A DNA stretch of 34,626 nucleotides from HGM11412 sp045536025 (GTDB taxonomy: Bacteria; Bacillota; Clostridia; Christensenellales; Borkfalkiaceae). The notes under the pieces were generated by a model, which ran no database searches, was not told the DNA's origin, and was given only the letters and a program-made list of their open reading frames with translations. This document shows positions 15,372 to 22,887 of the stretch, in pieces. Each line of letters starts with the position of its first letter. Position 1 is the first letter of the stretch. The translations under genes were made by a program, and so were the position numbers. The DNA lies in contig JAZSMT010000016.1 in NCBI GenBank assembly GCA_045536025.1, positions 1 through 34,626 on the forward strand, written 5' to 3'.

Positions 15372-16925
15372 TTATGCGTTTGTGATGGTTTTAAAAACCA
15401 TTTTTTTAGCTGGTTTTTCGGCTTTAGTTCTAGTTGGTGTGAAAATTGCAGTTAATGCAATTATTGCCATAATTATCGTTCCTACTCCTAGGCTGTACGA
15501 TAAGCCAGATAAATAAGTATCGGTAATACCGTTGAGAGTTATAAGCAATATAACGTTCATCGTGAGCGAAACGAGTGAAGTAATCAGCGTTAAGATTTTG
15601 CCTAAAATTAATATGAAGTGTGCGTATTTTCCAAGAGTTAAGCAAATTATGTTTTCATAAAGAATAAACAATGCAAAAATTACGCCTAAATAAGATATTA
15701 TTTGATAAGTTGAAAGCACTATTCTAATAAATTCGTCGGCTTTTACCTTTAATAAAGTGGTTGTTAAGTTTGAGGTAATTGAGTCGGCGTGACCTTCTTT
15801 GATTTGATAAGTGGTGTAGTACGAATAAGCTTTAAATATTTCCTCAAAATATTCTCTCTTTTCTTCTTTAGTAAGGTCAATTATTTCGTATATGGTTTCT
15901 TTATCGTCATTTTTGATTATAAGGTCTTTATAAACGTCTTGATATACCTCGATACTGAGTTCTCTTTTACTATCTTTTCCGCTAAATGTCGTTTTTACGT
16001 TTGCGGTAAGTATAGAGGAGGTTGAAAGTAATATTAAAGCTATTGCAAACGCGATAGACACAAATTTCAACGGTAAATTAATTTTCTTTTCATACTGCTT
16101 GAATATAACGTTTATAAGCATTAAAGCTAAGTAGACTATAAAAGCCAAAACAATAATCGTTAAACTACCGTATCCTACGCTCGTTTCAAAAGTGGGAATT
16201 CTCAACGTAGACGTTGCAACTGTAGAAATTAATAAGCAAACGCAAAGAGTTATTATGCTAAATCTAAGTGCGAGATTTTTAATTGTATCTTTTTCAAATA
16301 CTCCTATTGTAGACAAGAGTTTTAAAATCGACAATATAAAAGTTGTAATGGCAAATAGAATATAAACTATTGAAACTGAGCCTATTGCTATAGTTGGTAA
16401 AAGGTTGGTATAGTCTTCGTGCATTACTGCAAGGAAGGCAATATTTTTCACATATTTATTTACAAGGTTGTTAGCTTCGTCGGTAAATTCTTCGCTGTAT
16501 ACAATTTCGTCTTGCAACTCTTGTAAAATTTCTTGATTTTTATAGTATAAATCACTTTCTTCAATCTCTTCTGTGGTGAGTGAGTTAAAAGAGTAAAACA
16601 TTATACTTGCGCAGTCAATTGCGCTAACGTTAACGTTAATCTCTGTTTTTTGATATTCATATTTTATCGAAAAGATAGGAAGAAATGAAAAAATTAACAT
16701 AATAACAGAAAGTAAAGCAATCAACCCGCTTTTTACTATTGAAATAATCTTATCTTTTCCGATAGCATTTGATGAAATTGCAGTTTTTTTGTTAAGAGAA
16801 TTGTCATTTGTTGTTGCTGGAGTATAGGTCACCGTTTCACCTTTTTCTTGCTTAGCTCCACACGTACTACAAAACAAACTGTCATCGGACAAAAGCTGAC
16901 CGCACTTGGTACAATATTTACTCAT
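15372..16925 (-). CDS. Zinc-ribbon multi-span membrane protein, unknown function
   Basis: 517 residues. The N-terminus is a zinc ribbon, MSKYCTKCGQLLSDDSLFCS (Cys5, Cys8, Cys19, Cys22). After a ~30-residue linker comes a hydrophobic segment (about 65-90), an outside-type polar stretch (about 90-165) and a series of roughly seven further membrane helices, interrupted by a second polar stretch around 320-385. Such zinc-ribbon membrane proteins are common in Clostridia and mostly uncharacterised. AAAAGGAGAAA precedes the ATG. A strong promoter with an inverted repeat in its spacer (16957-16985) and the divergent XRE gene suggest repression by that neighbour. Confidence 0.8.
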   Translation of the reverse strand: MSKYCTKCGQLLSDDSLFCSTCGAKQEKGETVTYTPATTNDNSLNKKTAISSNAIGKDKIISIVKSGLIALLSVIMLIFSFLPIFSIKYEYQKTEINVNVSAIDCASIMFYSFNSLTTEEIEESDLYYKNQEILQELQDEIVYSEEFTDEANNLVNKYVKNIAFLAVMHEDYTNLLPTIAIGSVSIVYILFAITTFILSILKLLSTIGVFEKDTIKNLALRFSIITLCVCLLISTVATSTLRIPTFETSVGYGSLTIIVLAFIVYLALMLINVIFKQYEKKINLPLKFVSIAFAIALILLSTSSILTANVKTTFSGKDSKRELSIEVYQDVYKDLIIKNDDKETIYEIIDLTKEEKREYFEEIFKAYSYYTTYQIKEGHADSITSNLTTTLLKVKADEFIRIVLSTYQIISYLGVIFALFILYENIICLTLGKYAHFILILGKILTLITSLVSLTMNVILLITLNGITDTYLSGLSYSLGVGTIIMAIIALTAIFTPTRTKAEKPAKKMVFKTITNA

Positions 16926-16956
16926 AAAATTTCTCCTTTTTATAAATTTTAAAAAT

Positions 16957-16985
16957 AGTATAACCTAAAACAGGTTAAATGTCAA
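16957..16985 (-). promoter_or_regulatory. Promoter of the zinc-ribbon membrane gene with an operator in the spacer
   Basis: On the minus strand: perfect TTGACA (16980-16985), 17 bp, TATACT (16957-16962). The inverted repeat TAACCT-N5-AGGTTA (16961-16977) fills the spacer and touches the -10. A third half-site AGGTTA lies at 16997-17002 on the side of the XRE gene. This is what one expects of a repressor site that blocks RNA polymerase directly. Confidence 0.75.
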
Positions 16986-17028
16986 TAATATTAAATAGGT
17001 TAAGATATATTGTAAAAAAGGAGATACA

Positions 17029-17250
17029 ATGTATAAAAGAATTAGAGATTTACGAGAAGATTGCGACCTTAACCAAACTCAGGTTGCTAAAATGCTTGGT
17101 ATGTCGCAAACTGGATATAGTAAATATGAAACGGGCGAAAACGATATTCCTACGGCGGTGCTTATCAAGCTTGCAAATTTTTATAACGTAAGCATTGACT
17201 ATCTTCTCGGTCAAACTGACGTAAAACAACGCAACAAAAAAAGAGTGTGA
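17029..17250 (+). CDS. Small XRE-family repressor (single HTH domain)
   Basis: 73 residues, almost entirely one Cro/C1-type HTH: MYKRIRDLREDCDLNQTQVA leads into the two helices LNQTQVAKMLGMSQTGYSKY (about 14-33), then ENDIPTAVLIKLANFYNVSI and the typical ending DYLLGQTD plus a basic tail. There is no sensing or dimerisation extension. AAAAAGGAGATA gives a strong ribosome site. It is transcribed away from the zinc-ribbon membrane gene, and three AGGTTA half-sites lie between them; I infer that it represses that gene and perhaps itself. Confidence 0.9.
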   Translation: MYKRIRDLREDCDLNQTQVAKMLGMSQTGYSKYETGENDIPTAVLIKLANFYNVSIDYLLGQTDVKQRNKKRV

Positions 17251-17287
17251 AAATTGTTGAGTTTCTATAAGGGAAATTTAATTTAAT

Positions 17288-17346
17288 ACAAAAGTATAGC
17301 CCACCATATTTTGCAAAAAGCGAAATATAGTGGGCTACACTTTTGT
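17288..17346. repeat. Large near-perfect hairpin (59 nt) between convergent genes
   Basis: ACAAAAGT pairs with ACTTTTGT, TAGCCCAC with GTGGGCTA, and ATATTTTGC with GCGAAATAT, around an AAAAA loop. That is 25 pairs with two single-base mismatches and one G-T pair. There is no clean T-run on either strand, so it is longer and less terminator-like than the others in the window. It may be a small palindromic mobile repeat or a processed RNA hairpin. It lies between the XRE gene and the allA-like gene. Confidence 0.7.
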
Positions 17347-17407
17347 TGCATATTAAAAATCTCTAGGAAAAAGCAACAAGGTACTTTAATTATATTTACG
17401 AATTAAT

Positions 17408-17899
17408 TTATTTTTCTATAATAAATTGCTCGTCTTCTTTTAGGTCTACGACCGTACAGTCGTTCATATAAGTACATTCAGGTAAAACTATAATAGCAGT
17501 TAAACTTTCGTCAACGGCAGGAAGTGGTGCTAAATGCCAAACGCAAGCGTTCATTTTAATTAAAGTGTTTTTAGGGACTAAAAACGCTTTCGTGTATTCA
17601 GGAAGGGGTTTACCTGCCGACGGCGGTGCAACGTGGAGTATCATATCGCCAGAGATTGGTAAAATCATTTCCGAAGTCGTAGTGTGATATTCTATTTGGG
17701 TAATTTTATATTCGCCGGGGTTTTTAACAATGATAGGGGAAAACGCTACTTGACCGTTAACGTAAGCAGTTACTCTATCAGGGTAAAATGTATGAATTGC
17801 ACCGGATAAGCCGTAACCTTCAGGGTTAGCGTAATCGTAGTAAGTTCCAAAAGGCGCGAACGCTTCTTTAGTAAGTTTTTCAAGTTTGATTTTTTTCAT
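17408..17899 (-). CDS. allA: Ureidoglycolate lyase (AllA)-family protein
   Basis: 163 residues with the AllA cupin-like pattern: LTKEAFAPFGTYYDY at the N-terminus, SEMILPISGDMILHVAPPSA in the middle (the usual 'lp..gd...vapp' string) and IKMNACVWHLAPLPA near 113-127, where the family has GVWHxPL. AllA releases urea from ureidoglycolate, giving glyoxylate, in purine breakdown. No other allantoin genes lie nearby, so the true substrate may differ; the symbol marks family only. A good ribosome site (AAAAGGAGT) and a strong promoter (17930-17958) lie upstream, so it is probably transcribed alone. Confidence 0.75.
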   Translation of the reverse strand: MKKIKLEKLTKEAFAPFGTYYDYANPEGYGLSGAIHTFYPDRVTAYVNGQVAFSPIIVKNPGEYKITQIEYHTTTSEMILPISGDMILHVAPPSAGKPLPEYTKAFLVPKNTLIKMNACVWHLAPLPAVDESLTAIIVLPECTYMNDCTVVDLKEDEQFIIEK

Positions 17900-17929
17900 A
17901 ATTTACTCCTTTTCAAAAGTATTAAAATT

Positions 17930-17989
17930 ATTGTAGCATAAAAAGACTGTTTTTGCAAGGGTAAAAAATAGAACTATCTATAGATAGTT
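17930..17989 (-). promoter_or_regulatory. Promoter of the allA-like gene with upstream palindrome
   Basis: Minus strand: TTGCAA (17953-17958), 17 bp, TACAAT (17930-17935). Fourteen bases upstream of the -35 is a perfect 18 bp palindrome, AACTATCTATAGATAGTT (17972-17989), in the usual place for an activator site. The remaining 17990-18105 holds no convincing gene. Confidence 0.65.
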
Positions 17990-18105
17990 TCTTGTTGATT
18001 TATAAATTTAATAATACTATTGCAATTACGGCAAAACCTAGCGCTCCACCGTTTATTTTAAGCCCACGGTAGATTTACTTGATTTCGATGCACGTTTATA
18101 GTATG

Positions 18106-18132
18106 AAAAAAGGCGTGGCATCACGCCACGCC
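18106..18132 (-). terminator. Intrinsic terminator downstream of the PAP2 gene
   Basis: Read on the minus strand, GGCGTGGC pairs with GCCACGCC (18125-18132 with 18112-18119) and is followed by a six-base T-run (18106-18111). It would end the HMA-PAP2 transcript about 50 nt after the PAP2 stop. Confidence 0.85.
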
Positions 18133-18173
18133 TGACTCTTCAAAAACAGCAACTCCCGCAAAATCACTATGGG

Positions 18174-18199
18174 AAGAACGGTTAAACCGTTCTTTTTTT
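18174..18199 (+). terminator. Plus-strand-oriented hairpin overlapping the PAP2 stop
   Basis: AAGAACGGT pairs with ACCGTTCTT (18174-18182 with 18186-18194) and a T-run follows only on the plus strand (18193-18199). No plus-strand gene precedes it, so it may stop antisense transcription; on the minus strand it is only a hairpin at the end of PAP2. Confidence 0.55.
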
Positions 18200-19123
18200 A
18201 TTGCCAAGCCTTGAAAACCACTTAAAGGTTAACGGCCACACTATACCTGCCGTTATAACTATTAAAAAATACCTTATGGCGCGGGCTATTAAATGCCCGT
18301 TAAACATCATATCAAGCGGAGCGCGTAAAACCTCTTTTATAAGTATTACTATAGCTAAACCTAAAACCGCCTTCAATATTTGCGCCCACCAAACGGCTTT
18401 AACCTCAAAGTTTATAAAACGTTTTTCTACTGGATAAATAACCCAAAGCCCCGCCACGCAACCAAGCATTGTGTAGGCGTTTTTTCGTGCCGATTCAAGG
18501 TTGTGAATATTAATTTCGCTATAAACCTCCTGAGGAAAGGGATAGGCGTAAACGAAAATCATAAACGCTATAACGAGCGCGGATAACGCGCCGATTATTA
18601 TATACATAACCTTGTCGCTTTCTTTAGCCATTTCAAACACTTTATATCCACCGAATATCAAAATTAGCGATATGGCAATTGAAACTACTACGTCAAGTGG
18701 TGTGTGAACGCCTAAATACATACGCGATAAAGGTACGAGCACGCAAATTACAATCATTATAAACTTAAGCGTTTTATTTTTATTAGCCCTTGCAACACCG
18801 CCAAACAACGTTACCGACGACTGCGTGTGCCCACTCGGAAAAGAATAACCGCTTGCTTGCTCTTTAGCGCTTTCAACGATAGTAAAATTACTATCTTTTA
18901 CCCAAGGCCTAGGAACGCGGAATATCATTTTTAAAAACTGATTAGTAACCGTGCCGATAAAGCCCGTTATAAGCAAAAAATAGCCTTGGGATTTTGAAAA
19001 ACACCAAAATACGATTATGGCAACCGCCATAAACGCCGTTTCTTCGCCAAGCATAGTGATAAGAGAGAAAAACGCGTCGCACACGGGGTTTCTAAGCCCC
19101 TCTAAAAAATACAAAAATTCCAT
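18182..19123 (-). CDS. PAP2-family membrane phosphatase
   Basis: 313 residues, about eight membrane helices. The three-part lipid phosphatase signature is complete: KMIFRVPRPW (K-x6-RP, about 66-75), PSGHTQ (about 97-102) and SRMYLGVHTPLDVV (about 133-146). Such enzymes remove phosphate from lipids such as undecaprenyl pyrophosphate, phosphatidate or phosphatidylglycerophosphate at the outer membrane face. Extra C-terminal helices make it longer than the ~200-residue minimal PAP2. It starts 3 nt after the HMA gene stop with no clear ribosome site, so it is probably translated by coupling. Confidence 0.9.
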   Translation of the reverse strand: MEFLYFLEGLRNPVCDAFFSLITMLGEETAFMAVAIIVFWCFSKSQGYFLLITGFIGTVTNQFLKMIFRVPRPWVKDSNFTIVESAKEQASGYSFPSGHTQSSVTLFGGVARANKNKTLKFIMIVICVLVPLSRMYLGVHTPLDVVVSIAISLILIFGGYKVFEMAKESDKVMYIIIGALSALVIAFMIFVYAYPFPQEVYSEINIHNLESARKNAYTMLGCVAGLWVIYPVEKRFINFEVKAVWWAQILKAVLGLAIVILIKEVLRAPLDMMFNGHLIARAIRYFLIVITAGIVWPLTFKWFSRLGNKKRTV

Positions 19124-19126
19124 AGA

Positions 19127-19381
19127 TTATTTTTTTAAAAAGGAGAATAATCCCTTTTTTTCAACCTCTTGTTTTTTAACGCCTTTTACGGTGTAGCCCC
19201 TATCCTCTATCGCTGAAATTACCAACTTTTCGTCAATATAATCAGCCGTAACCTCAACTTTTTTATCTTGATGAGATGCCGTAACCTTTGCACCGCTTAC
19301 CGCCTTTTTAACGCTTTCTATAACGTGCTTTTCGCAGTTACCACACATCATGCCATCTACGTCAAATATATACTTTATCAT
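19127..19381 (-). CDS. HMA-domain metal-binding protein (CopZ-like)
   Basis: 84 residues from the ATG at 19381, which has AAAGGAGAGA before it; an upstream in-frame start at 19441 would run through a terminator and is rejected. The ferredoxin-like HMA fold is clear: FDVDGMMCGNCEKHVIESVK with the metal motif MxCxxC (near residues 11-16), then VSGAKVTASHQDKKVEV and AIEDRGYTVKG. Likely a cytoplasmic copper chaperone or a stand-alone domain; the C-terminal KKGLFSFLKK tail is unusual. No copper ATPase or CopY-type gene is nearby. It is coupled to PAP2, with no obvious functional link. Confidence 0.88.
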   Translation of the reverse strand: MIKYIFDVDGMMCGNCEKHVIESVKKAVSGAKVTASHQDKKVEVTADYIDEKLVISAIEDRGYTVKGVKKQEVEKKGLFSFLKK

Positions 19382-19395
19382 AATCTCTCCTTTTG

Positions 19396-19423
19396 AAAAA
19401 CGGCCCTTTAAGAGCCGTTTTTT
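19396..19423 (-). terminator. Terminator after the 838-residue repeat protein gene
   Basis: AAAAACGGC (19396-19404) pairs with GCCGTTTTT (19414-19422) and both strands have flanking A/T runs. On the minus strand it immediately follows the upstream gene's stop and lies just before the HMA ribosome site. Confidence 0.8.
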
Positions 19424-19424
19424 A

Positions 19425-21941
19425 TTAAGATAACAAATCACCTATTAAATCGTTAAGAATTTGGTTTACCGTTTTAACGTTCTTCCAATCAGACAATCCT
19501 TCCTCTTCGTAGAAAGCGTCAAGTCCCTCTAAAACGATAGTATCAAACTTTAAAATGCCCGCAGTTTCAAGCTTGCCGTAAGGCGCAGCATTAGCGCTGT
19601 TTGCTATAACTGTTGCAAGTTTGTCAACGCGCGCCTCGCCCTTTTCAAACGTGTTGTTATTATTGACATCAACAAAATAGTTTCCTCTTTCCTCTTCTTT
19701 AAACACGTCAGGATTAATAATACTAAGCGCGCCACTTTCATAATCGTCAATTACGTCGCTTAAAATAATTTCGTCCATAATAGTATTAAAACCACCGTCT
19801 GCAAGCTCCTCTACAGTAAGCTTAGCAAGCTTTAACTTAATGCCGGTAACAGCTTTGTCAACGTTACCGTCTTTGTCGGTATCTTCCAACCAACCGTCCT
19901 CTTCGCTGTAGATATAACCCATAATTTCGCCCACGTTTAAGCCGTTAATCTTAGTTGGAAGTTCTTCAATTTTACAATCATCTACAAGTGATAATATGGG
20001 GTTATCACCGACCTCAATAACGTCGCCTATTGAAAGGGTGTTAATCTTATCTTTAAGTTCAAACTTACCGTCGAAAATTTCTCCTAAATTAATATTAGCT
20101 AAAACGTCTTCTACGGCAGTTAATGGCACGCTGTTACCTTCTTCATCAGTTTTAAACCAATCGTCACCATCTTTAACGTATCCGTCCATAAGGTCGCCCA
20201 CGTGAAGGACTGAAAGTTTGTCTTGAATTATGCTACCGCCGTTTTTAGTAAGCTCGGTAAGTAAAATATCTGCTAAAACGTTGTACATAGGCGACACGCG
20301 CTCTTGACCGTTATACCAATATTCATCGCTTTCGTTACACTCTTCGTGAACGGGGCAAGCGTTAACCGTATGGTTGCACTTTTTAAGCCCTAACACCTCG
20401 CCGAGCACGATACCGTCAACAAGCGTTTCAAAGGTTACTTCACTAAGCTGCGACACCTTTTTATCGTAAAGCTGATAGAAAATCTTGTCAACAAGCTCGG
20501 TTTTTTCAACGGGCTGGCTATTATCGTCAAACCAAACGCCGTCCTTTTTGGTGTAACCTATAACCTCGCCGATTGTGGTAGTGTCAATTATACCCTCAAT
20601 ATCGAGATTACCGTTAAACGCGTCGACAAACGTGTAGTTCGATAACTCGTTAAGCATATCGCCAACGTAGCCGTTTTCATCGGTAAAGTAGAACTTGTGA
20701 GCTTGTTCGTGATCGCCTTTACAGCCTAATCTACAGTAATCGTAAAGCTTGTGCTCGTGCTCTTCTATGCAATCATCCGAGCACGCGTCGCTCGGATATC
20801 CCTTTTCGTATCCAAACGCCTCGCCGAGATACATACCCTCGAAAAGACTTTCAATCTCAAGCCCCATAAGGTCGGTTATAGCAAGAGGCGCAAGGTTTTT
20901 AATAAAGGTTTTCATAAGCCCCGTTTCGTCTGAAACGGTATCGCCCTCGTATAACTCGCCGTCACAATATTGAACGTCCGAGTGAACCGTACAGCTATCG
21001 TCCTCCGTACAAATGCTGTAGCCGAGTATCGAGCCTACCGTGCCGATTGAGAGTATCTTTTCGGTATCAAGCTCGTACCAGCCGTTTTGCTCGTTCCAAA
21101 CGAAGGCGTCTTGAAGCTTGACGTCGCCAAGCATAGCAAGGCTTTCGAGGTTTTTATTATAAGTTTCATCGTCAGTCGCGCCGAAAGAAGCCATTACTTC
21201 ACGCAAAGACTTATCCTTAAGACAAGTCAAATAACCTTCCATTATCTCGTAGCCGATATCGGTAGATTTCCCCTCAAGCGAACCGGTAAACAAGCCGAGT
21301 TCTACGCCACCAAGAAGGTTAAGCCCCTTGTCTTCACACTCATAGACGTATTCGCCGTCTTTATACGTTTCTGAAAAATTATCACTTAAAATACTACCAA
21401 GTTTCATCGAGCGAAGAACGTTTACTGCGCCCATGCTACCGTTTTCATCAGAATAAATAAGGTCGCCGAGGTTAAACTGCCTTAAACGACTGCGCGCCGA
21501 TTCTGAAAATATCGGATATCTGCCCGTTTCGGGATTCTTGGGTAACAATAAAAAGATAACACCCATATTTACTTCGCTTAAGCCGTTCTCGTTAAAAAGC
21601 GAGCCAAGCGCAAGCGATTTCAAACTCTCAACGTCTTGATAGTTAGCAGTTTCCAAATCAACGTCCATATCGGTTAGTATTTGGTCTATATCAAGTCCGT
21701 AATTTTCAAGATCTTTGAGCGTAAAGCTTTGTGGGTCTTTAGAAACGTCCACCACGAAAGCAGTTAAATCCTCTAACGTCCAAGAAGATAAATCGCTATT
21801 TTCTTCGCCAACACCAAGCGTTCCAAGGGTTAAATTTTTAAACGCCCAGTAAGCCCCGCCTGCTATACCGCCGACGAGAACTACCACCATAAAAATCATA
21901 CCCAATATGAACGCTAGCGTTCTTCTCATAAAATTGCCCAT
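19425..21941 (-). CDS. Membrane-anchored extracellular repeat protein with Cys/His-rich inserts, unknown
   Basis: 838 residues. One N-terminal transmembrane helix (about 9-33) follows a basic MRR; no lipobox. The rest is acidic and apparently outside the cell. It repeats a unit of the form (L)xφG(D/E/T)φxGY..DG.W: LSIGTVGSILGY (297-308), YLGEAFGYEK (371-380), TTIGEVIGYTKKDGVWF (455-471), IVLGEVLGL (511-519), LHVGDLMDGYVKDGDDWF (579-596), LSIGDVIEVG (636-645) and LNVGEIMGYIYSEEDGW (668-684). Three copies carry Cys/His inserts right after the GY-like position: 311-326, 387-415 and 522-535. GGAGAAG precedes the start. I do not recognise the family. It may be co-transcribed with rplI, 52 nt upstream, with only a weak hairpin between. 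Confidence 0.85.
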   Translation of the reverse strand: MGNFMRRTLAFILGMIFMVVVLVGGIAGGAYWAFKNLTLGTLGVGEENSDLSSWTLEDLTAFVVDVSKDPQSFTLKDLENYGLDIDQILTDMDVDLETANYQDVESLKSLALGSLFNENGLSEVNMGVIFLLLPKNPETGRYPIFSESARSRLRQFNLGDLIYSDENGSMGAVNVLRSMKLGSILSDNFSETYKDGEYVYECEDKGLNLLGGVELGLFTGSLEGKSTDIGYEIMEGYLTCLKDKSLREVMASFGATDDETYNKNLESLAMLGDVKLQDAFVWNEQNGWYELDTEKILSIGTVGSILGYSICTEDDSCTVHSDVQYCDGELYEGDTVSDETGLMKTFIKNLAPLAITDLMGLEIESLFEGMYLGEAFGYEKGYPSDACSDDCIEEHEHKLYDYCRLGCKGDHEQAHKFYFTDENGYVGDMLNELSNYTFVDAFNGNLDIEGIIDTTTIGEVIGYTKKDGVWFDDNSQPVEKTELVDKIFYQLYDKKVSQLSEVTFETLVDGIVLGEVLGLKKCNHTVNACPVHEECNESDEYWYNGQERVSPMYNVLADILLTELTKNGGSIIQDKLSVLHVGDLMDGYVKDGDDWFKTDEEGNSVPLTAVEDVLANINLGEIFDGKFELKDKINTLSIGDVIEVGDNPILSLVDDCKIEELPTKINGLNVGEIMGYIYSEEDGWLEDTDKDGNVDKAVTGIKLKLAKLTVEELADGGFNTIMDEIILSDVIDDYESGALSIINPDVFKEEERGNYFVDVNNNNTFEKGEARVDKLATVIANSANAAPYGKLETAGILKFDTIVLEGLDAFYEEEGLSDWKNVKTVNQILNDLIGDLLS

Positions 21942-21993
21942 AACTTCTCCAAAAAAAGTTAAACGGAATTTACCGTGTTTTTAAAACTTAAAT

Positions 21994-22437
21994 TTATTGA
22001 GGAATAACCTCTACCGTAATTTTAGCAAAAACGTCGGGCAAAAATTTAATTTCCACCTGATATTCGCCAAGGCTTTTTATACTCTCTTTTAAAAGTATTT
22101 TCTTCTTATCAACCGAAAAGCCCTTGCTAGACAAGCTGTCGGCAATCTCTTTGCTCGTTACCGAACCGAATATTTTGCCGTTTTCACCACACTTAATCTT
22201 AACGGTGATTTTTTCGCCGTTTAATTTACCAGCTTGCTCTTTAAGTGCTTTAATTTCTTCTTGTTTATGATAGTCTTGCGCGTCTTTTTTAATGTTGAGG
22301 CTATTTATTTTAACCGAAGTAGCCTCCTCGGCAAGACCTTTTTTTATAAGACAGTTGCGAGCGTAACCGTCAGCCACCTCTTTAATCTCGCCTGCCTTTC
22401 CCGTTCCTTTAACGTCTTTAAGTAAAATTATCTTCAT
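21994..22437 (-). CDS. rplI: 50S ribosomal protein L9
   Basis: 147 residues, normal length. The N-terminal rRNA-binding domain is intact (MKIILLKDVKGTGKAGEIKE, GYARNCLIKKGLA), followed by the long connecting helix (about 41-75) and the C-terminal domain ending in YQVEIKFLPDVFAKITVEV. The family usually follows rpsR in the rpsF-ssb-rpsR-rplI group; here it is about 575 nt away with an opposite-strand gene and repeats between, and it has its own promoter (22462-22490). AGGAGCA gives the ribosome site. Confidence 0.97.
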   Translation of the reverse strand: MKIILLKDVKGTGKAGEIKEVADGYARNCLIKKGLAEEATSVKINSLNIKKDAQDYHKQEEIKALKEQAGKLNGEKITVKIKCGENGKIFGSVTSKEIADSLSSKGFSVDKKKILLKESIKSLGEYQVEIKFLPDVFAKITVEVIPQ

Positions 22438-22461
22438 AACATATGCTCCTATACGTATAGA

Positions 22462-22490
22462 ATTTTACAACAAAAACTAAAGTTTGTCAA
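22462..22490 (-). promoter_or_regulatory. rplI promoter
   Basis: Minus strand: perfect TTGACA (22485-22490), 17 bp, TAAAAT (22462-22467). The -35 box overlaps the -35 of the divergent DUF1540 promoter by five of six bases. Confidence 0.75.
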
Positions 22491-22512
22491 TGTATATTTA
22501 CTTTATTATAAT
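22484..22512 (+). promoter_or_regulatory. Promoter of the DUF1540 gene
   Basis: Plus strand: TTGTCA (22484-22489), 17 bp, perfect TATAAT (22507-22512). The leader is about 20 nt and holds TTAGGAGA before the ATG at 22538. Confidence 0.75.
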
Positions 22513-22537
22513 ATATACTTTTATTAGGAGATAATTT

Positions 22538-22684
22538 ATGAACAAAAATTGTATTGATTGCGACGTGGCAAACTGTATGTTTAATAAGCTGGGAAAAGAG
22601 TGTACGCTAAATACTGTAAAAATTACTACCGACTTCACCGACTTTACGTGCTGTGGTAGCTTCAAGCAAAAAGACGTAGACTAA
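22538..22684 (+). CDS. Small Cys-rich protein of the DUF1540 type
   Basis: 48 residues beginning MNKNCIDCDVANCMFNKLGK and ending with a CCGSF segment before the acidic end. The cysteine spacing CxxCxxxxCxxN...C....CCxSF is that of DUF1540, small putative metal-binding proteins common in Clostridia and of unknown role. It has a strong promoter, a clear ribosome site (TTAGGAGA) and a terminator 20 nt after its stop, so it is a complete single-gene unit. It lies on the plus strand between two minus-strand ribosomal protein genes. Confidence 0.85.
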   Translation: MNKNCIDCDVANCMFNKLGKECTLNTVKITTDFTDFTCCGSFKQKDVD

Positions 22685-22700
22685 TTTATATTTTTACACT

Positions 22701-22728
22701 AAAAAAGCATAGGCAAAGCCTATGCTTT
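22701..22728. terminator. Terminator after the DUF1540 gene
   Basis: AAAGCATAGGC pairs with GCCTATGCTTT (22704-22714 with 22718-22728) around AAA; a preceding A-run makes it usable on either strand. A near copy lies at 22829-22858. Confidence 0.8.
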
Positions 22729-22761
22729 AATTGTTGTTTTTGCTTGTTTTATGCTATATTT

Positions 22762-22829
22762 TAAAGGCATAGTTACACGCAAGACAAGGCTCGACACTAA
22801 GGGGTAGTCGCACTAACCTTTTTGGTTAT
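22762..22829 (-). repeat. Structured intergenic repeat, truncated copy
   Basis: Read on the plus strand it begins TAAAGGCATAGTTACACGCA and continues GACAAGGCTCG, matching the left part of the 22888-22998 copy and the reverse complement of the copies at 1931-2170. It keeps the small hairpin AACC-TTTTT-GGTT (to 22827) and then stops, where a second terminator-like hairpin begins. The right-hand arm and end are missing. Strand is given relative to the 1931 copies. Confidence 0.55.
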
Positions 22830-22858
22830 AAAAAAGCATAGGCAAAACCTATGCTTTT
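22829..22858. terminator. Second copy of the GCATAGG hairpin
   Basis: AAAAGCATAGG pairs with CCTATGCTTTT (22832-22842 with 22848-22858) around CAAAA. It is almost identical to the hairpin at 22701-22728, 128 bp away, which implies a local duplication. Confidence 0.7.
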
Positions 22859-22887
22859 GATGATTATTTGCTTATACAAAGCTGTTT

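Noticed and set aside
18000..18074. 24-codon minus-strand tail ending in GGALGFAVIAIVLLNL, like the last helix of a permease
   Set aside because: Too short to support a gene remnant; a stop codon lies directly upstream and no other part of such a gene is visible nearby.
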